NCBI RefSeq assembly: GCF_003049725.1
Contig: NZ_QAGM01000005.1
Location: 62,001-126,000 of the forward strand
DNA from: Oceanimonas marisflavi
Lineage (GTDB): Bacteria; Pseudomonadota; Gammaproteobacteria; Enterobacterales; Aeromonadaceae
DNA length: 64,000 nt
Direction of reading: 5' to 3'
The translations under genes were made by a program, and so were the position numbers. This document shows positions 9,163 to 18,675 of this stretch, piece by piece; within the stretch, counting starts at the first letter, position 1, and every line of letters begins with the position of its first letter. The notes beneath the pieces are model-generated. The model saw only the letters and a list, made by a program, of their open reading frames with translations, was not told where the DNA came from and made no database searches.

Positions 9163-10203
9163 ATGCTCGCCCGTCTGTTGCTGCTCGGGATCTGCCTTGT
9201 CATGAACACCGCCGTTGCCCAGACGCCGCGTCTGACCACCGAAGCCGAGCTGGCCGGGCTGGGCCTCGACGGCCTGCAGCAATACTGGCAAACCCACGCC
9301 ACCGAAGGCCGTTTTACCGGCCACAATGACCTTGCCCTGCCCTGGGCCGCCCTGCGCAAACCCGGCCACGGCAGCACCCTGGTGCTCGTTAACGGCCGCA
9401 CCGAGTCCTACCTCAAATATCAGGAGCTGGCACGGGATCTGTTTGAAAACGGCTACAACGTCTATCTCTACGACCACCGTGGCCAGGGGCTGGCGCCCCG
9501 GCTGACCGGCAATCCGCTGATGGGCCACGTGGCCGAGTTCGACGACTATGTGCAGGATCTGGAGCAGTTCATGCAACAGGTGGTGCTGCCCGCCGGTGAG
9601 CAACCGGTGTATCTGCTGGCCCACTCCATGGGGGGTACCATTTCGGCGCTGTGGCTGAGCAAAACCAAAGTGCAGGTGCAGGCGGCGGCGCTGTCATCGC
9701 CCATGATGAGCATCTATCTGGGGCCCCTGCCCCGCTGGCTGGCCGATGGCCTGGTCACCGTACTGGGCACCGGCTGCCGCTGGCTGGGCCGCGAAGCCTG
9801 TTATGCCCCCGGCCAGGGCGGCTATGAGGAAACCCCCTTTGCCGACAACGAGCTGACCCACAGCGAGCTGCGCTACCGGCTGTTTCGCCAGCTGTACCGG
9901 GAGCGTCCGGAGCTGCAGCTGGGCGGGGTCAGTCTGCAATGGCTGGGTGAGAGCCTGGCCGCCGGTGACCGGGCCATTGCCCGCGCCCGCCAGATCACCA
10001 CGCCGCTGCTGGTGCTGCAGTCGGGCCAGGATGTGGTGGTGAGCAACGAGGCCCAGAACGCCTTCTGCCAGGCCCTGCGCCACTGCGCCGGTGGTGGTCC
10101 CAAGCGCATCAAGGGCGCCGCCCACGAGCTCTTTATCGAGCAGGACAAATACCGCAACCGCGCACTGAAGGCAGTGCTGGCCTTTTTTGAACAACACCCC
10201 TGA
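9163..10203 (+). CDS. pldB: Alpha/beta hydrolase, lysophospholipase L2-like
   Basis: A 346-residue alpha/beta hydrolase. The nucleophile elbow AHSMGG (serine near residue 154) fits the GxSxG-like lipase motif, and YDHRGQGLAPR is typical of the PldB/monoacylglycerol lipase group. A catalytic Asp (GQDVVVS) and His (AAHELFIEQ) follow near the C-terminus. The N-terminus MLARLLLLGICLVMNTAVAQ looks like a cleavable signal peptide, which differs from E. coli PldB. PldB removes acyl chains from lysophospholipids at the inner membrane. The ATG at 9163 has GGAG 6 bases upstream. The pldB-yigL order matches E. coli. Confidence 0.85.
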   Translation: MLARLLLLGICLVMNTAVAQTPRLTTEAELAGLGLDGLQQYWQTHATEGRFTGHNDLALPWAALRKPGHGSTLVLVNGRTESYLKYQELARDLFENGYNVYLYDHRGQGLAPRLTGNPLMGHVAEFDDYVQDLEQFMQQVVLPAGEQPVYLLAHSMGGTISALWLSKTKVQVQAAALSSPMMSIYLGPLPRWLADGLVTVLGTGCRWLGREACYAPGQGGYEETPFADNELTHSELRYRLFRQLYRERPELQLGGVSLQWLGESLAAGDRAIARARQITTPLLVLQSGQDVVVSNEAQNAFCQALRHCAGGGPKRIKGAAHELFIEQDKYRNRALKAVLAFFEQHP

Positions 10204-10218
10204 CCCACGGAACAACCC

Positions 10219-11013
10219 ATGTATGACGTGATCGTCTCCGATCTGGACGGCACCCTGCTGAACAGCCAGCACCGTATTTCCGGCTACACCCGCGAGGTGC
10301 TGCATGAACTGACCCGCCGCGGCGTGGAGTTTATTGTGGCCACCGGCCGCCACCACGTGGACGTGCGCGCCATTCGCGAGCAGCTGGGGCTGAACGTGAG
10401 CCTGATCACCAGCAACGGCGCCCGCATTCACGACCGTAATGATCGCCTGCTGCACAACCGTGCCATTCCGCCGCAGATGGTGGAAGACCTGCTGTTTCGC
10501 TTTCGCCTGCCGGGGGTGCACCTCAACCTCTATCAGGGGGATCACTGGCTGGTGGAAGAGCCCCTGCCCACCCTGCTCGACTTCTGCCCCGACAGCCCCT
10601 TTCGCTACCGGGTGACCGATCTGAAACGGCTGCCCGCCGAGGGCGTGGACAAGGTGTTTTACGCCGGAGACCACGAGCAACTGGTGAAGGTGGAAGACAT
10701 GCTGCTGGCCCACTTCGGCGACCGGCTCAACATCACCTTCTCACTACCCATCTGCCTGGAAGTGATGCACGGCGAGGTTAACAAGGGATCGGCCATGGCC
10801 ACACTGGCCGAACGCAGAAACACCCCGCTGGAGCGGGTGATCGCCTTTGGTGACGGCATGAACGACTATGAAATGCTGAACCGGGCCGGCAACGGCGTGG
10901 TCATGGCCAACGCCCACACCCGGTTGCAGAACGCCCTGCCCCACCATGAGCGCACCCACAGCGCCGACGAAGACGGCGTGGCCCGCTATCTGGCCCGGGT
11001 ATTTGAGCTGTAA
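10219..11013 (+). CDS. yigL: HAD-family (Cof-type) phosphatase, YigL-like
   Basis: A 264-residue HAD hydrolase with motif I DLDGTLL (D8 nucleophile, D10 acid/base) and motif IV FGDGMNDYEML near residue 212. The sequence FIVATGRHHVDVRAIREQLGL closely follows E. coli YigL, a sugar-phosphate and pyridoxal-phosphate phosphatase. It sits 15 bases after pldB, as in E. coli, so they are probably cotranscribed. Its 3' end overlaps the convergent EVE-domain gene by 28 bases. Confidence 0.9.
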   Translation: MYDVIVSDLDGTLLNSQHRISGYTREVLHELTRRGVEFIVATGRHHVDVRAIREQLGLNVSLITSNGARIHDRNDRLLHNRAIPPQMVEDLLFRFRLPGVHLNLYQGDHWLVEEPLPTLLDFCPDSPFRYRVTDLKRLPAEGVDKVFYAGDHEQLVKVEDMLLAHFGDRLNITFSLPICLEVMHGEVNKGSAMATLAERRNTPLERVIAFGDGMNDYEMLNRAGNGVVMANAHTRLQNALPHHERTHSADEDGVARYLARVFEL

Positions 11014-11462
11014 TCCTGCACCATTTCCAGAATGGCTCGCCGTTCGGTCTCGGTGACCGGCATCACCGACAGCCGGTTGCCCTTTTTCACCAGCGGCATG
11101 TTGGCCAGGATCGGGTTGGCCTTGAGCGCAGCCAAAGGCAGCAGCGGCAGCTTGCGCTCAAAGGTGAGCTCCACTGCGTACCAGCGGGGCCTGGCGGGGT
11201 CGGATTTCGGATCGAAATAGGGGCTGTCCGGGTCAAAGGCAAAGGGGTCGGGAAAGCCGGCGCGCACCACCCGCGCCAGCCCGGCAATGCCCACCTTGCT
11301 GCAGCTGGAATGATAGATAAACACCTCGTCTCCTTCCCTGACCTCATCCCGCAGAAAGTTGCGGGCCTGATAGTTGCGCACTCCTTCCCACAGGGTGTTG
11401 GCGCGGGCCAGATCGTCGATGGAAAAGGTGTCGGGCTCGGTTTTGAACAGCCAGCAGGCCAT
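10986..11462 (-). CDS. EVE domain-containing protein
   Basis: A 158-residue single-domain protein with the hallmarks of the EVE (PUA-like) fold: WLFKTEPDTFSIDDL at the N-terminus, WEGVRNYQARNFLRDE and GDEVFIYHSS. EVE domains are thought to read modified bases in DNA or RNA; the human homologue THYN1 has the same architecture. The molecular target is unknown. Its last 28 bases overlap yigL on the opposite strand. Confidence 0.88.
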   Translation of the reverse strand: MACWLFKTEPDTFSIDDLARANTLWEGVRNYQARNFLRDEVREGDEVFIYHSSCSKVGIAGLARVVRAGFPDPFAFDPDSPYFDPKSDPARPRWYAVELTFERKLPLLPLAALKANPILANMPLVKKGNRLSVMPVTETERRAILEMVQDYSSNTRAR

Positions 11463-11563
11463 GGTGGTTCCTCTTTATTTTGTTGCGCCGCCCGCTGGCG
11501 GCCGGCGTTGCCCTGTGGCAACCTTGAAGAATCGCATACTGACCCGACCCGGAGAAATTCGCA

Positions 11564-11752
11564 ATGCGTAACCCCCTGTGGCTGCTGCCGGCCCTGTTGC
11601 TGGCTGCCTGCGGCGGCACCCCGCCACCGCCGGCACCGCCAAAGCCCGAGCCAACCATTCAGCCTGAGCCGTCCCCCGCACCCCAGCCTTATGAGAACGA
11701 GGTGATCAGCGTGCCGGTCAGCCCGCTGCAGGAGCTGCCGGCGGAGTGGTGA
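11564..11752 (+). CDS. Small proline-rich lipoprotein
   Basis: A 62-residue protein with a short signal peptide and a clear lipobox (LLLAAC, cysteine at 17), followed by a Pro/Glu-rich linker and no folded domain. It should be acylated and anchored in the cell envelope. Its stop overlaps the anmK start by 1 base, so the two are translationally coupled. This suggests, without proving, a link to peptidoglycan recycling. A GGAG lies 8 bases upstream of the start. Confidence 0.75.
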   Translation: MRNPLWLLPALLLAACGGTPPPPAPPKPEPTIQPEPSPAPQPYENEVISVPVSPLQELPAEW

Positions 11753-12843
11753 TGGAGCACTATATCGGCATCATGTCCGGCACCAGCCTGGACGGCATCG
11801 ACGCCGTGCTGGTGGTTACCGACGGCCAATCCATTGAGCTCAAGGGCTGCGCCAATGCGCCCATTGATGCGCCCCTGCGCGAGCGGCTGCTGGCCCTCGC
11901 CGGCGGCGGTGCCGTTACCGCCAGGGAATGGGGCGAGCTGGACGCAGCACTGGGCCAGGCCTATGCCGATATTACCCGGCAACTGCTGGCCGATACCGGC
12001 CTGAACGCGACCGAGGTGCGTGCCATCGGCTGTCACGGCCAGACGGTGTGGCACCAGCCCGACGCCAAACTGCCGTTTTCGCTGCAGCTCGGCGACGGCA
12101 ACCGCATTGCCGCCCTGACCGGCATCCCCACGGTCACCGATTTTCGCCGCAAGGACATGGCCCTGGGCGGCCAGGGCGCGCCCCTGGTGCCTGCCTTTCA
12201 CCAGCGGGTGCTGGCCCACCCTGAACGGCTGCGCATCGTGGTCAATATCGGCGGCATCGCCAATATTACCGTGCTGGCCCCGGAGCGGCCGGTGCTGGGC
12301 TATGACGTAGGGCCGGGCAACATGCTGATGGATGCCTGGTGCCGGCGCCATACCGGTGCGCCTTATGACAGGAACGCTGCCCTCGCCCGCCAGGGGCAGG
12401 TCTTGCCCGGACTGCTGGCACACCTGATGGCCGAACCCTGGCTGGCGCTGCCGCCACCCAAGAGCACCGGTCGGGAGCTGTTTAACGACGTCTGGCTCGA
12501 TGCACGCCTTGCGGGCGACGACGCCGTGGCCGATGTGCAGGCGACGTTAACCGAATTTACCGCCGCCGCCATTGCCCAGCAGGCGCAAGCCTGGCCCACT
12601 GGCGAGCTGCTGGTGTGCGGCGGCGGCGGCCATAATCCCCTGCTGATGGAACGCCTGGCCGCTCTGCTGCCCGGCTGGCGGGCCGCCACCACCACGGAAG
12701 CCGGGGTCGATATGGACGCCATGGAAGCCATGGCCTTTGCCTGGCTGGCGCACCAGACCCTGCACCGGCTGCCCGGCAGCCTGCCCGAGGCCACCGGTGC
12801 CCGGCGTCCGGCCGTACTCGGCGCCCTTCATTTTCCCGACTGA
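11752..12843 (+). CDS. anmK: Anhydro-N-acetylmuramic acid kinase
   Basis: A 363-residue enzyme starting [20 protein letters not shown], the family signature. It also has [24 protein letters not shown] and [10 protein letters not shown] in the expected places. It phosphorylates and hydrolyses anhydro-MurNAc from cell-wall turnover to MurNAc-6-phosphate, the substrate of MurQ encoded 10 bases downstream. The ATG at 11752 is preceded by CGGAG 5 bases upstream; two upstream GTG codons are in frame but less likely. Confidence 0.95.
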   Translation: MEHYIGIMSGTSLDGIDAVLVVTDGQSIELKGCANAPIDAPLRERLLALAGGGAVTAREWGELDAALGQAYADITRQLLADTGLNATEVRAIGCHGQTVWHQPDAKLPFSLQLGDGNRIAALTGIPTVTDFRRKDMALGGQGAPLVPAFHQRVLAHPERLRIVVNIGGIANITVLAPERPVLGYDVGPGNMLMDAWCRRHTGAPYDRNAALARQGQVLPGLLAHLMAEPWLALPPPKSTGRELFNDVWLDARLAGDDAVADVQATLTEFTAAAIAQQAQAWPTGELLVCGGGGHNPLLMERLAALLPGWRAATTTEAGVDMDAMEAMAFAWLAHQTLHRLPGSLPEATGARRPAVLGALHFPD

Positions 12844-12853
12844 CGAGACACCC

Positions 12854-13765
12854 ATGAACAACCCGCTGATCCAGGATCTGGCCAGACTGGCCTCTGAAAG
12901 CCGCAACCCGGACACCCTCGATATCGACACCCTGAGTGCGCTGGACATGGTCACGCTGATCAACCGGCAGGACAAGGGCGTACCCGAGGCGGTGGAAAAG
13001 GTGCTGCCCGCCATTGCCGCCGCCGTGGACATGATAGAAACCGCCCTGCGCGCAGGAGGCCGGCTGATCTACACCGGCGCCGGCACCAGCGGCCGGCTGG
13101 GGGTGCTGGATGCCTCTGAATGCCCGCCCACCTTCAGCGTGTCCCACGGCCTGGTGCTGGGGCTGATCGCCGGCGGCGAGGCGGCCATGTTCCGGGCGCA
13201 GGAAGGGGCGGAAGACAACAAGCAGCAGGGCGAGCAGGATCTGCGCGATATCGGCCTGACGAACAAGGACGTGGTGGTGGGCATTGCCGCCTCCGGCCGC
13301 ACTCCCTATGTAATCGGCGGCCTGCGTTACGCACGGGAACTGGGGGCCGGCACGGTGGCGCTGGCCTGCAATGCCGGCTCGGCCATCGGCCGGGAGGCGG
13401 ATATTGCCATTGAGCCCGAAGTGGGCCCCGAGGTCATCACCGGCTCCACCCGGCTCAAGGCGGGCACCGCCCAGAAGCTGGTGCTCAATATGCTCAGCAC
13501 CGCCGCCATGGTCCGCCTCGGCAAGGTGTACCAGAACCTGATGGTGGATTTGCACGCCAGCAATCAAAAGCTGGAGGCCCGGGCCATTCGCATTGTGATG
13601 CAGGCCACCGGCGAGAATGAAAGCACCGCCGCTCAGGCGCTGGCGGCGGCGGATAATGAAGTGAAGCTGGCGATCCTGATGCTGCTGACCGGCTTAAGCA
13701 AAACCGAGGCCCGCAACCGGCTGGCTCAGGGCCAGGGCGTGCTGCGCCGGGCCCTGCCGGAATAA
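12854..13765 (+). CDS. murQ: N-acetylmuramic acid 6-phosphate etherase
   Basis: A 303-residue protein with a SIS domain. It carries the signatures [33 protein letters not shown] and [21 protein letters not shown]. MurQ splits MurNAc-6-phosphate into GlcNAc-6-phosphate and D-lactate. It follows anmK closely, giving two consecutive steps of muropeptide sugar recycling. The ATG at 12854 matches the known N-terminus ([19 protein letters not shown]). Confidence 0.96.
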   Translation: MNNPLIQDLARLASESRNPDTLDIDTLSALDMVTLINRQDKGVPEAVEKVLPAIAAAVDMIETALRAGGRLIYTGAGTSGRLGVLDASECPPTFSVSHGLVLGLIAGGEAAMFRAQEGAEDNKQQGEQDLRDIGLTNKDVVVGIAASGRTPYVIGGLRYARELGAGTVALACNAGSAIGREADIAIEPEVGPEVITGSTRLKAGTAQKLVLNMLSTAAMVRLGKVYQNLMVDLHASNQKLEARAIRIVMQATGENESTAAQALAAADNEVKLAILMLLTGLSKTEARNRLAQGQGVLRRALPE

Positions 13766-13774
13766 GTCTTCGTT

Positions 13775-14101
13775 TCAGCGCTCGTGTTCGTCCTCTTCCC
13801 GGGCCAGGCGCGCGCGCAGTTTTTCTTCCCGCTTGCGGTACCAGTGGGCCTTGAACGCCGTCCACCAGTCGGCAGACAGCTCGCCACCATAGGCTTCCAG
13901 CAGGGCGATCACCCGATCCAGAGTGAGCTGGGCGGCATCGTAATCAATATCCAGCCAGTGCTTGCGCACCACCACCTTGGCCACCCCGGGCTCGGCATCG
14001 AACACCTCCGCCAGCTTTTCAATCTGCAGCTGGTTCATGTGATCCAGCCGAAGATGACGCCGCACCAGGGTTCTGTCATCGGCTTTTGAATCTGCACTCA
14101 T
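13775..14101 (-). CDS. Hypothetical protein with HMA-like core
   Basis: A 108-residue protein that I do not recognise. The middle (MNQLQIEKLAEVFDAEPGVAKVVVRKHWLDIDYDAAQLTLDRVIALLEAYG) has the alternating helix-strand pattern of a ferredoxin-like or heavy-metal-associated fold but lacks the CXXC metal site. The tail is highly charged (KREEKLRARLAREEDEHER). The start at 14101 has a GGAG 7-8 bases upstream. It is convergent with murQ (9 bases apart). Confidence 0.65.
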   Translation of the reverse strand: MSADSKADDRTLVRRHLRLDHMNQLQIEKLAEVFDAEPGVAKVVVRKHWLDIDYDAAQLTLDRVIALLEAYGGELSADWWTAFKAHWYRKREEKLRARLAREEDEHER

Positions 14102-14243
14102 GAAGCGGCTCCTTCTGCCCGAAAAAAGAAAGACAGTCCGAGTTAAGAGCAAAGCGGGCCCAAAGGCAAGCCGTCAGGTTGCAAAGCCGCTCGGGCTGTT
14201 TCACCATATTGTGGAAACCGTTTTCAAAAATTGAGAGGCAAGC

Positions 14244-15122
14244 ATGGACACTACCGTTACCCTCAAGGCCACCGCCGGCCTGCCCGCCGTTGAACTGCCG
14301 GCCATTGGCCAGGGCACCTGGTATATGGGTGAAGGTCTCACCCCCCGACAAGCGGAAGTAAAAGCCCTGCAACAGGGGCTGGATCTCGGCCTGACTTTGA
14401 TCGATACCGCCGAAATGTACGCCGACGGTGGCGCCGAGGAAGTGGTGGGCGAGGCGCTGAAAGGACGCCGTGACCAGGCCTTTCTGGTGTCCAAGGTCTA
14501 TCCCTGGAACGCCGGCCGCCGCAGCGCCATTGCCGCCTGTGAAGCCAGCCTTCGGCGCCTGGGCACGGATCACCTCGACCTCTACCTGCTGCACTGGCCC
14601 GGCAGCATTCCCCTGGACGAAACCCTGGAAGCCTTTGAAAAGCTGCAGGCGGACGGCAAGATCAAGCGCTTTGGCGTGTCCAACTGCGATCTCGGCGAGA
14701 TGCAGGAGCTGGCGTATACCGACGGCGGCGATCAGTGCGCGGTGAACCAGGTGCTCTATCACCTGGGCTCCCGGGGCATTGAATATTCTCTGCTGCCCTG
14801 GCAGCGGGAGCGGGGCATGCCCACCATGGCCTATTGCCCCCTGGCCCAGGGTGGCCGGTTGCGCCGGGAGCTGTTTGGCCACCCCGAACTGCAGGCCATT
14901 GCCGGCGATCTGGGCGTGACCGTGGCCCAGCTGCTGCTGGCCTGGGCCATTCGCCCGGTGAACGGCCAGCGCGACGTGATCGCCATTCCCAAGGCGGTGC
15001 AGCCCGAGCATGTGCAGCAAAACGCCGGCGCCCTCACTCTTGCCCTCAGCGACGAGGTGCTGGCCCGCCTCGACGCCGCCTTTCCGGCGCCCACGCGCAA
15101 GACCCCGCTGGATATTGTGTAA
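14244..15122 (+). CDS. Aldo/keto reductase
   Basis: A 292-residue single-domain oxidoreductase of the AKR superfamily. The catalytic tetrad is visible: D and Y in DTAEMYADGG, K in VSKVYPWNA and H in LLHWPGSIP. The C-terminal IPKAVQPEHVQQN is the NADPH-binding segment. These enzymes reduce aldehydes and ketones; the physiological substrate is unknown. The start has GAGAGG about 7 bases upstream. It stands alone and is followed by a palindromic repeat. Confidence 0.93.
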   Translation: MDTTVTLKATAGLPAVELPAIGQGTWYMGEGLTPRQAEVKALQQGLDLGLTLIDTAEMYADGGAEEVVGEALKGRRDQAFLVSKVYPWNAGRRSAIAACEASLRRLGTDHLDLYLLHWPGSIPLDETLEAFEKLQADGKIKRFGVSNCDLGEMQELAYTDGGDQCAVNQVLYHLGSRGIEYSLLPWQRERGMPTMAYCPLAQGGRLRRELFGHPELQAIAGDLGVTVAQLLLAWAIRPVNGQRDVIAIPKAVQPEHVQQNAGALTLALSDEVLARLDAAFPAPTRKTPLDIV

Positions 15123-15141
15123 CTTCAGTCAGTATAAGGGC

Positions 15142-15243
15142 GGTCAAAGAAACCCGTTCCCCCGTACCCTCTGCGCCAGGGACGGCGCAGCGGAGCCCCC
15201 ATATAGGGGTTTACGGCGTGTCGGGAGAGCGGGTTATTTGACC
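15142..15243. repeat. Palindromic intergenic repeat (family A, copy 1)
   Basis: Outer arms GGTCAAAGAAACCCG (15142-15156) and CGGGTTATTTGACC (15230-15243) are inverted. The core contains GCCAGGGACGGC and, 42 bases later, CGTGTCGG. The same core landmarks occur at 59023-59074 with 44-base spacing. Confidence 0.7.
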
Positions 15244-15270
15244 GACTTGCACCGAACTAACAGACGAAAC

Positions 15271-16443
15271 TTACACCACCTGACCGGCGACCCAGCCGGA
15301 GCTCCAGGCCCACTGAAAGTTGTAGCCCCCCAGCCAGCCGGTCACATCCATCACCTCGCCGATAAAGTACAGGTTGGGCACCTTTTTCGCTTCCATGGTC
15401 TTTGAAGAAAGCTCGTCGGTGTCCACGCCGCCCAGGGTGACTTCGGCGGTGCGGTAGCCCTCGGTGCCGCCGGGTTGCAGCGGCCAGGCAGCCAGCCGCT
15501 GTTCAATGGCGGCCAGCTCCTTGTGGGTATATTGCTTGAGCGGCTTGCTGGTGAGCTCCTCACGGACCAGCAGGACGTCCACCAGCCGTTTGGGCAGATG
15601 CCGCGCCAGCCAGGTTTTCAGCTCCTGATTGGGGCTCTCCGCCACCGCCTGCACCAGGCTGCCGGCCGGCAGCAACTCAAAGTGCACCCGTTCGCCGGGC
15701 CGCCAGTAGGACGAAATCTGCAGCACCGCCGGGCCGGATACGCCCCTGTGGGTAAACAGCAGATTTTCGGCAAAGCGGGTGCCGTCTTCGCTTTCCGCCA
15801 CCACCGGCAGGCTGACGCCGGCCAGGGCCTCAAGGGTCTGCTTGTCGTCCGGCTGCAGGGTAAAGGGCACCAGGCCGGCCCGGGTGGGCAGCACCTTGAG
15901 ACCAAACTGCTCCGCCAGCCGGTAACCAAAGGGCGAGGCGCCTATCTTGGGCATGGACAGGCCACCGGTGGCCACCACCAGCGACTGGCAGCTGTACTGC
16001 TCGCCGGCGGTGGCCACCTCAAAGCCCTCACCGAGGCGCTCCACGTTCAGCACTTCGGACCGCAGTCGTATGGTCACGCCGGCGTCATCACACTCTTTTA
16101 CCAGCAGATCGACGATATTCTGCGCCGAATCATCGCAGAACAGCTGCCCCAGCGTCTTTTCGTGGTAAGCAATGCCGTGCTTGTCGACCAGGGCGATAAA
16201 GTCCCACTGGGTGTAGCGGGCCAGCGCCGACTTCACAAAATGAGGATTGGCGCACAGGTAGGCGCCGGGCTCCACATGGTAATTGGTGAAGTTGCAGCGG
16301 CCGCCTCCCGACATCAGTATCTTGCGACCGATGCGCTTGCCGTGATCCAGCACCAGCACACGGCGACCCCGTTTGCCGGCCTCGGCGGCACACATCAGAC
16401 CGGCGGCGCCGGCGCCGATCACTATTACATCCCAGGCCTGCAT
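15271..16443 (-). CDS. HI0933/YhiN-family flavoprotein
   Basis: A 390-residue FAD-binding oxidoreductase. The dinucleotide-binding motif VIVIGAGAAGLMCA is at the N-terminus, followed by the family block GRKILMSGGGRCNFTN, LVVATGGLSMPKIGASPFGY, and the C-terminal EVMDVTGWLGGYNFQWAWSSG. The family (HI0933-like, related to BaiN) is widespread and mostly uncharacterised; members are NAD(P)/FAD-dependent reductases. GAGGAAATGCC precedes the start. It is divergent from the methyltransferase gene (97 bases). Confidence 0.92.
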   Translation of the reverse strand: MQAWDVIVIGAGAAGLMCAAEAGKRGRRVLVLDHGKRIGRKILMSGGGRCNFTNYHVEPGAYLCANPHFVKSALARYTQWDFIALVDKHGIAYHEKTLGQLFCDDSAQNIVDLLVKECDDAGVTIRLRSEVLNVERLGEGFEVATAGEQYSCQSLVVATGGLSMPKIGASPFGYRLAEQFGLKVLPTRAGLVPFTLQPDDKQTLEALAGVSLPVVAESEDGTRFAENLLFTHRGVSGPAVLQISSYWRPGERVHFELLPAGSLVQAVAESPNQELKTWLARHLPKRLVDVLLVREELTSKPLKQYTHKELAAIEQRLAAWPLQPGGTEGYRTAEVTLGGVDTDELSSKTMEAKKVPNLYFIGEVMDVTGWLGGYNFQWAWSSGWVAGQVV

Positions 16444-16540
16444 GGCATTTCCTCGAACAAAGCAAAAAAGAAGGGCATTCTACTCGCCGGGCCCCCGTCC
16501 GGCTATGCCGGCTCCCGTGGCTGTGAGTATAATTGCCCCC

Positions 16541-17725
16541 ATGAGCGAACTCGCCGATCAGTTTCATTTCCTGAGCCCTCTGCTGGCACGCCATTGCGGC
16601 GACTGGCAGCGGCTGCCCTTTGCCTGCCGTGCACTGCCCTGGCCCGATCTGGCGCCGGTGCTTGACGCCCTTTCCGAAGACGAACTCGACACCCTGGAGG
16701 AAAACCCGGCCGACGCCCTGGCCCTGCTGGCGCCCTGGCGCTCCGATGTGGTGGCGGTGCACGACTGGCACCCCGGCGAGCTGAAGCGGGCCGCCGACTA
16801 TGCCACACCACGCTGGAGCAGCGGCATTCCCGGCCGAAAATGGGCGCAGATCAGGGATTTTGCCGCCAATATTTATGGCAATCACCCCATTCTGGAATGG
16901 TGCGCCGGCAAGGGCCATCTGGGCCGGTTGCTGGCGCTGCAACAACAACAAGCCGTCACCAGCCTGGAGTGGAACGCGGATCTGTGCCGGCAGGGAGAAA
17001 ACCTTGCCGAGCGGCTGCAGATTGACCATCGCTTTCACTGCGCCGACGCCCTGACTCCCGAGGCCGCACGGCTGTTTGCGCCGGCGCAACTGGCGGTGGC
17101 GCTGCACGCCTGCGGCGAACTGCACCTGCGCTTTCTGCGCCACGGTGCCGCGGCGGGCACACAGGCGCTGGCACTATCGCCCTGCTGCTATCACCTGATC
17201 CCCGGCGAGTATTACACGCCGCTGTCGGCGGCAGGGCGACAAGCCGATCTGCGCTTGAGCCGTCATGATCTGCGCCTGCCGCTGCAGCAACAGGTCACCG
17301 GCGGCGAACGGGTTCGCCGCCTGCGCCACACCGAGCTGACCTGGCGGCTGGCCTTTGACGAGCTGCAACGAGCGCTGACCGGTAAGGATGCCTATCTTCC
17401 CCTGCCCACCTTTCCCAAGCAGTTACTGAACGGTGACTTTGCCGGGTTCGCCCATTGGGCCTGCGAACGCAAGGGGCTGCCCATGCCCGCACAGCTCAAC
17501 GGCAGCCACTGGCTTGCCCTGGCCGATGCCCGCCGTCTGCTGATCAAGCGCATCGAGCTGGTGCGCCATCTTTACCGTTATCCGCTTGAGCTGTGGCTGC
17601 TGCTGGATCGGGCCCTGTTTCTGGAAGAACAAAGCTACCGGGTGACCCTGGGCACCTTTACCGATATGGCTAACACGCCCCGTCGCTTTTTACTGCAGGC
17701 CCACAAGAACCCGCCCACGCGCTGA
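16541..17725 (+). CDS. SAM-dependent methyltransferase, METTL25/Methyltransf_32 type
   Basis: A 394-residue protein with a class I SAM-binding site (ILEWCAGKGHLGRLLAL, near residue 118) and a motif ALSPCCYHLI near residue 210, typical of the Methyltransf_32 domain found in METTL25- and Trm13-like proteins. Substrate is unknown; an RNA or protein target is likely for this group. The start at 16541 (MSELADQFHF) is the first internal ATG giving a plausible N-terminus; the frame extends upstream into the divergent gene. It is followed 29 bases later by the ion channel gene. Confidence 0.85.
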   Translation: MSELADQFHFLSPLLARHCGDWQRLPFACRALPWPDLAPVLDALSEDELDTLEENPADALALLAPWRSDVVAVHDWHPGELKRAADYATPRWSSGIPGRKWAQIRDFAANIYGNHPILEWCAGKGHLGRLLALQQQQAVTSLEWNADLCRQGENLAERLQIDHRFHCADALTPEAARLFAPAQLAVALHACGELHLRFLRHGAAAGTQALALSPCCYHLIPGEYYTPLSAAGRQADLRLSRHDLRLPLQQQVTGGERVRRLRHTELTWRLAFDELQRALTGKDAYLPLPTFPKQLLNGDFAGFAHWACERKGLPMPAQLNGSHWLALADARRLLIKRIELVRHLYRYPLELWLLLDRALFLEEQSYRVTLGTFTDMANTPRRFLLQAHKNPPTR

Positions 17726-17754
17726 ACCGACGTCAACCAAGGACAGGAGACCGC

Positions 17755-18531
17755 ATGAAATCCCCCGTACGTTTTGTTCCCCCCAGTGCCTTTGAGCTGC
17801 TGATGATGGTGCTGTCCATCGTCTCGCTGGCGGCCGTGGTGCTGCACCAGTTCGGCCCTTTTAACGCCGCCGAAAAGGAGCTGCTGCTCTACCTGGACAC
17901 CGGCATCTGTGTCATTCTGCTCAGCCACTTTTTTTATGGGCTGGCCAGGGCCCCCAGCAAGAAGCGCTTTCTCAGGGTGCACTGGATTGACTTTATTGCC
18001 TCCATTCCGGCCATTGATGTGCTGCGTTATGGCCGTATTTTCCAGGTGCTGCGGGTGCTGCGCATGCTGCGGGTAGCCAATCAGGTGATTCGCCACCTGC
18101 TGAAGCACAGCGGCAGCACCATGATGGCCTCCATGCTGCTGATCCTGGTGGTGGTGATCAGCGGCAGCGCCATCGCCATTCTGATGACCGAAGCCGGCCA
18201 CCCCGACTCCAATATCGAAACCGCCGAAGATGCCATCTGGTGGGCCCTGGTCACCATCTCCACTGTGGGCTATGGCGATCACTACCCGGTAACCACCGCC
18301 GGCCGCATTATCTCTTCGGTGGTGATCTTTGCCGGCGTCACCCTGTTTGCCGGTGTGTCGGGGCTGGTGGCCTCGGCGGTGCTCAGCCCCAAAACCGAAG
18401 AGCAACAGGAGGCGGTGGAAAACGAAGAGCAGGAAGTTAACCAGCAACTGGGCGCCCTGCGGGCAGAGATAGCGTCGCTGCGGGAAGAGATTCATACGCT
18501 CAGGGAGGTGCTCGGCCAACATCATCCCTGA
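17755..18531 (+). CDS. Voltage-gated-type potassium channel
   Basis: A 258-residue membrane protein with six predicted membrane segments. The fourth is arginine-rich (RYGRIFQVLRVLRMLRVANQ), like a voltage-sensor S4. The pore loop contains the K+ selectivity filter TVGYGD near residue 174. The last 50 residues form a charged heptad-like coiled coil that probably holds the tetramer together. It should conduct K+ across the inner membrane. The GACAGGAG ribosome site is strong. It lies upstream of uspA. Confidence 0.9.
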   Translation: MKSPVRFVPPSAFELLMMVLSIVSLAAVVLHQFGPFNAAEKELLLYLDTGICVILLSHFFYGLARAPSKKRFLRVHWIDFIASIPAIDVLRYGRIFQVLRVLRMLRVANQVIRHLLKHSGSTMMASMLLILVVVISGSAIAILMTEAGHPDSNIETAEDAIWWALVTISTVGYGDHYPVTTAGRIISSVVIFAGVTLFAGVSGLVASAVLSPKTEEQQEAVENEEQEVNQQLGALRAEIASLREEIHTLREVLGQHHP

Positions 18532-18675
18532 GTCCGTAACAAGTCACTATAGACTTTATGGTACTTGTGCCGGGCCGGCTGTCTGGCCTATGCTGGCGAA
18601 GTTGCAAAAACTTTCGTGCAGCTCACGGTTTGTTTACTAACGGATTGATAGGGTTGATAAAAAAGGAGATTTACC

